Below are positions 6,846-9,377 of a stretch of 9,377 nucleotides of DNA, piece after piece. Made by a program: the position numbers and the translations under genes. A model generated the notes under the pieces. It worked only from the letters and a program-made list of their open reading frames with translations, made no database searches and had not been told where the DNA came from. The DNA is from Propionivibrio sp. (lineage in GTDB: Bacteria > Pseudomonadota > Gammaproteobacteria > Burkholderiales > Rhodocyclaceae): NCBI GenBank assembly GCA_017990155.1, contig JAGNOM010000081.1, forward strand, positions 1-9,377. The letters run 5' to 3'. How positions within the stretch are numbered: position 1 is the first letter of the stretch; each line of letters begins with the position of its first letter.

Positions 6846-7388
6846 ATGAAAGAAACTTACTGCAAGGCCATGGACGGGATCTACTGGGCTTGCATCTGGA
6901 TTGCCGGGCTGGCGATGGTCGTCATGACTGTCGTTATTCCGATTCAGGTTGTTGCCCGCAAGTGGCTCAACTCAGGGCTCTCGTGGCCTGAACCGGCCGC
7001 GCTGGTCTGCATGATCGTGTTCACTTTCATCGGTTCCGCAGCCGCGTATCGTGCCGGTAGCCATATCGCCGTCACCATGCTCACGGATCGCCTGCCGCCT
7101 CGCGCAAAGTTCTTTTTTGCTCGCATCGTCGATGTGCTGATGGCGCTGATCGCCCTGTTCGTCATCTACTACGGCGGAGAGCGCGTGCTGTTCTTCATGG
7201 CGACTCATCAGAGCTTGCCGGATTTTCCTTCGCTGCAGGTTTATTGGACCTACCTCCCTTTGCCGCTGGGTTCCTTGGCCACGCTGCTGTTTATCATCGA
7301 GTCCGTCCTGTTCGGCTCGCAGCACCGCCGTCCGATCGTAATGATGGGCAGCCATGGCGGCGAATCCGAACTCGAAGCGCAAAAATAG
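6846..7388 (+). CDS. dctQ: TRAP transporter small permease subunit, DctQ family
   Basis: Small integral membrane subunit of the TRAP transporter, which pairs with the large subunit encoded next. The product has 180 residues with four hydrophobic segments at about 13-38 (YWACIWIAGLAMVVMTVVIP), 47-69 (WPEPAALVCMIVFTFIGSAA), 95-116 (RIVDVLMALIALFVIYYGG) and 133-157. This fits the four-helix DctQ fold. The motifs RKWLNSGLSWPEPAALV and YRAGSHIAVTML are typical of the family. GGAGGGG at 6833-6839 lies 6 bases before the ATG. The stop is 12 bases before dctM, whose ribosome binding site overlaps it. Confidence 0.92.
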   Translation: MKETYCKAMDGIYWACIWIAGLAMVVMTVVIPIQVVARKWLNSGLSWPEPAALVCMIVFTFIGSAAAYRAGSHIAVTMLTDRLPPRAKFFFARIVDVLMALIALFVIYYGGERVLFFMATHQSLPDFPSLQVYWTYLPLPLGSLATLLFIIESVLFGSQHRRPIVMMGSHGGESELEAQK

Positions 7389-7400
7389 GGAGCCAGAACC

Positions 7401-8972
7401 ATGGATGCATTGGTTGTAATGGGGTCGTTCTTTCTGCTGCTGGCTGTCGGTCTGCCGGTAGCGTACACACTCGGCATGACCGCGCTGATTGGCGCGATCT
7501 ACTTCACCGGGGACATGTCATTCCTGTCGATCGTCATGCTCAAGATGGGCGACGGCGTCAATAAATTCTCCTTGCTCGCTATCCCGTTCTTTGTGTTGGC
7601 TGGCGCGATCATGGCCGAAGGCGGGATTGCCGCCCGCCTGATCAACTTCGCTTCGCTGTTCGTTGGCTTCATCCGTGGCGGGCTGTCGCTGGTGAACATT
7701 CTGGCCTCGACGTTCTTTGGTGCCATCTCCGGTTCATCGGTGGCGGACACCGCGTCGATCGGCTCGGTGATGATTCCGCAGATGGAGAAGCACGGTTACC
7801 CGAAGGCCTACGCAGCGGCCGTAACCGCTGCCGGTTCGGTACAGGCGATCCTGATTCCGCCGAGTCATAACGCGGTCATCTTTGCGCTGGCCGCGGGCGG
7901 CGGGCTCTCGATCGGCGCGCTGTTCCTGGCGGGCGTCGTTCCTGGCCTGTTGATGTGCGTTACGTTGATGACGATGTGCGTTTATTTCGCCAAGAAGCGC
8001 GGCTATCCCAAGGGCGAGGTCATCCCGGTCAAGCAGGCGCTGCTGATCATGCTCGATGCACTGCCCGGCCTGTTTACCGTGGTCATCATCCTCGGCGGAA
8101 TCCTCTCCGGCTGGTACACCGCGACCGAGTCGGCGTCGATCGCCTGTGTCTGGGCTTTCCTGGTAACGATGTTCTACTACCGCGACTACAAGTGGCGTCA
8201 GCTGCCGATTCTGGTCCACCGCACGGTCAAGACCGTGACGATCGTGATGATCCTGATCGGCTTCGCAGCGGCCTTTGGCCACATCCTGACCATGCTGTCG
8301 CTGCCATTGCAGATTTCCAACGCGTTTACCAGTATTTCGGATAATCCCTACGTCGTCCTGCTGGCGATCAATGTCCTGCTGATCCTGCTTGGTACTTTGA
8401 TGGATATGGCGCCGCTGATCCTGATCCTGACGCCGATCCTGTTGCCGGTTGTCGTCGCGCTCGGCGTGCACCCGGTGCATTTCGGCATGATCATGATGGT
8501 CAACCTCGGTATTGGTCTGATTACTCCTCCCGTGGGTTCGGTGCTATTCGTCGCCAGCGCGGTCTCCAACCTGAAGATGGAAACAGTCACCAAGGCCATG
8601 CTGCCGTTCTTTGGCGCATTGTTTACCGTGCTGATGATCGTGACCTATGTTCCTGCGGTCTCGCTCTGGCTGCCGCGGGCAACGGGCGAACTCAACAGTC
8701 CGCCATCGTTGCAGGACGACGTCGCGACGACGACCAAGGGACTACCAATCAAGATTGAGGCCTTGAAGAACGACTCCGACAAGGAGAAGAACAACATCAT
8801 GCTTCAGAAGGTCACCGTGATTGAGGGGCAGGGTGAAGCCAGCCATGCTGAAGGAGTCGTGACCTTCAAACCGGCACCTGATTTCACCGGAACGGCGGTC
8901 ATCGAATACGAAGCGACCGACTTTGTCGGCGGCGCGGAGAAAGCAAGAATCTCCGTCAGCGTGACGCCGTGA
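7401..8972 (+). CDS. dctM: TRAP transporter large permease subunit, DctM family, with C-terminal bacterial Ig-like domain
   Basis: Sodium-coupled transport subunit of the TRAP system. Residues 1-428 are a standard DctM: N-terminal MGSFFLLLAVGLPVAYTLGM, the repeat-1 segment FFGAISGSSVADTASIGSVM, IPPSHNAVIFALAAGGG (one version of the conserved IPPS hairpin), GTLMDMAPLILILTPILLPV and GLITPPVGSVLFVASAVS. The normal protein ends near SLWLPRA (421-427) at about 425-430 residues. Here the frame continues for about 95 residues without a hydrophobic segment. Residues 439-523 read like one tandem-95/cadherin-like Ig repeat: DDVATTTKGLPIKIEALKND (439-458), then SD, then GVVTFKPAPDFTGTAVIEYE (485-504) and ISVSVTP (517-523). 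The start has a GGGAG site (7388-7392) overlapping the dctQ stop. No frameshift is apparent. The extension was probably acquired by fusion; its role is unknown. Confidence 0.93.
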   Translation: MDALVVMGSFFLLLAVGLPVAYTLGMTALIGAIYFTGDMSFLSIVMLKMGDGVNKFSLLAIPFFVLAGAIMAEGGIAARLINFASLFVGFIRGGLSLVNILASTFFGAISGSSVADTASIGSVMIPQMEKHGYPKAYAAAVTAAGSVQAILIPPSHNAVIFALAAGGGLSIGALFLAGVVPGLLMCVTLMTMCVYFAKKRGYPKGEVIPVKQALLIMLDALPGLFTVVIILGGILSGWYTATESASIACVWAFLVTMFYYRDYKWRQLPILVHRTVKTVTIVMILIGFAAAFGHILTMLSLPLQISNAFTSISDNPYVVLLAINVLLILLGTLMDMAPLILILTPILLPVVVALGVHPVHFGMIMMVNLGIGLITPPVGSVLFVASAVSNLKMETVTKAMLPFFGALFTVLMIVTYVPAVSLWLPRATGELNSPPSLQDDVATTTKGLPIKIEALKNDSDKEKNNIMLQKVTVIEGQGEASHAEGVVTFKPAPDFTGTAVIEYEATDFVGGAEKARISVSVTP

Positions 8973-9028
8973 TGGTCACGAACTTGAATGATGAACTTTA
9001 CCGGGTGTTTGAAAGAGAGCAGAAATGA
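8972..9028 (+). CDS. Possible 18-codon coupling ORF between dctM and kdgF
   Basis: An ATG at 8972 overlaps the last base of the dctM stop (TGATG) and opens a frame reading MVTNLNDELYRVFEREQK. It ends in a TGA that overlaps the kdgF start (ATGA, 9025-9028). There is no clear ribosome binding site of its own, so it could only be read by reinitiation after dctM. It might carry ribosomes across the 52 bp gap to kdgF, be a gene remnant, or be chance; an open run of 18 codons is not rare by itself. Confidence 0.2.
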   Translation: MVTNLNDELYRVFEREQK

Positions 9029-9363
9029 GTGATGTGTATTTCCCCGATGCGAGTCTTGACCTTGAGTCGGTAGAGCCAGGCCTGATCGACCGCAAGATCC
9101 GAGCGAGAGGCGGTCGCATGATGATGGTCGAGGTGTTCTTCAAGGCCGGTGGAATCGGTGCCGAACACCGGCATCCGCATGAACAGCTCACTTATTGCCT
9201 TTCCGGCGAATTCGTTTTTAACGTCGAGGGCGAAACCCGCACCGTGCGCGCCGGCGATTCGCTCTACGTACCCGCCTCGGCGTTGCACGGCACGACCTGT
9301 GTCGCTGATGGCCGACTGCTCGACATGTTCACGCCGCAGCGTGAAGATTTCCTCAAGGCTTAA
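9025..9363 (+). CDS. kdgF: KdgF-like cupin, unsaturated uronate ring-opening protein
   Basis: Single-domain cupin of 112 residues. Its likely role is to convert cyclic 4,5-unsaturated uronates, released by pectate or alginate lyases, to the linear keto form that leads to KDG. Motif 1 runs GAEHRHPHEQLTYCLSGEF (45-63), with metal ligands probably His48, His50 (or His52) and Gln54. Motif 2 is AGDSLYVPASALHG (76-89), with ligand His88. HPHEQ followed by a tyrosine and a glycine turn is the pattern I associate with KdgF. The ATG at 9025 has only a weak purine-rich site (GAGAG, 9015-9019) and overlaps the end of the 18-codon ORF. Small cupins are functionally diverse, so the name depends on the uronate context. 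No kduI, kduD or lyase gene lies within the window. Confidence 0.75.
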   Translation: MSDVYFPDASLDLESVEPGLIDRKIRARGGRMMMVEVFFKAGGIGAEHRHPHEQLTYCLSGEFVFNVEGETRTVRAGDSLYVPASALHGTTCVADGRLLDMFTPQREDFLKA

Positions 9364-9377
9364 AGGAGAATTACATG
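9362..9377 (+). CDS. Ribosome binding site and start codon of a further operon gene (cut by the window)
   Basis: AAAGGAG at 9362-9368, overlapping the kdgF stop, is followed after 6 bases by ATG at 9375-9377, the last bases of the window. It is one of the best ribosome binding sites in the locus and strongly suggests that the operon continues. The product cannot be named. Confidence 0.6.

Noticed and set aside
8799..8972. Internal start (AAGGAG, then ATG at 8799) that would make the Ig-like tail a separate 57-residue protein
   Set aside because: The preceding residues 439-466 already belong to the same Ig-like repeat, so the ATG lies mid-domain; the spacer of 12 bases is also long.
1..9377. 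CRISPR arrays, insertion sequences, tRNA or rRNA genes, phage or defence genes
   Set aside because: None was seen; apart from the 3729-3767 pair I found no obvious longer repeats by eye, and no transposase-like or structural RNA sequence.

Overview
The window is a GC-rich, densely packed locus with every recognisable gene on the + strand. It holds nearly all of a hexuronate (glucuronate/galacturonate/unsaturated uronate) uptake and breakdown cluster. Tripartite TRAP transport, Entner-Doudoroff-type KDG metabolism and high GC point to a Gram-negative proteobacterium, most likely a betaproteobacterium. That placement is an inference from gene content; no rRNA or other marker gene is present.

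Block 1 (1-5590) is a catabolic operon: the 3' three quarters of a mannitol-dehydrogenase-family oxidoreductase (fructuronate reductase, uxuB-like), mannonate dehydratase (uxuA), altronate dehydratase (uxaA), a KDPG aldolase (eda-like) and a KDG kinase (kdgK). Gaps are short or overlapping: ATGA overlaps occur at uxuA/uxaA and at the aldolase/kinase junction. Both isomer branches (fructuronate to mannonate, tagaturonate to altronate) meet at 2-keto-3-deoxygluconate (KDG). KDG is then phosphorylated and split to pyruvate and glyceraldehyde 3-phosphate. Uronate isomerase (UxaC) and tagaturonate reductase (UxaB) are not seen and may lie outside.

Block 2 (5591-5807) is the only gene-free stretch of any size, about 217 bp. 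It carries a candidate promoter overlapped by a twofold GTATAC palindrome, a likely GntR/FadR-type operator, followed by a hairpin-rich leader that ends in a weak terminator-like hairpin just before the next gene.

Block 3 (5808-9377) is a TRAP transporter operon: binding protein (dctP-like), small membrane subunit (dctQ-like), large membrane subunit (dctM-like) and a KdgF-like cupin, then the start codon of another gene at the right edge. A strong hairpin with a short T run separates dctP from dctQ and probably lets the binding protein be made in excess. KdgF-type enzymes open unsaturated uronates released by pectin or alginate lyases, so the cluster may serve polysaccharide-derived uronates as well as free hexuronates.

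The most unusual feature is the large TRAP subunit. After a normal-length permease of about 428 residues it continues for about 95 residues into what reads as a bacterial Ig-like (tandem-95/cadherin-like) repeat, a domain normally found on secreted adhesins. An 18-codon ORF that overlaps both the stop of that gene and the start of kdgF is the second oddity.
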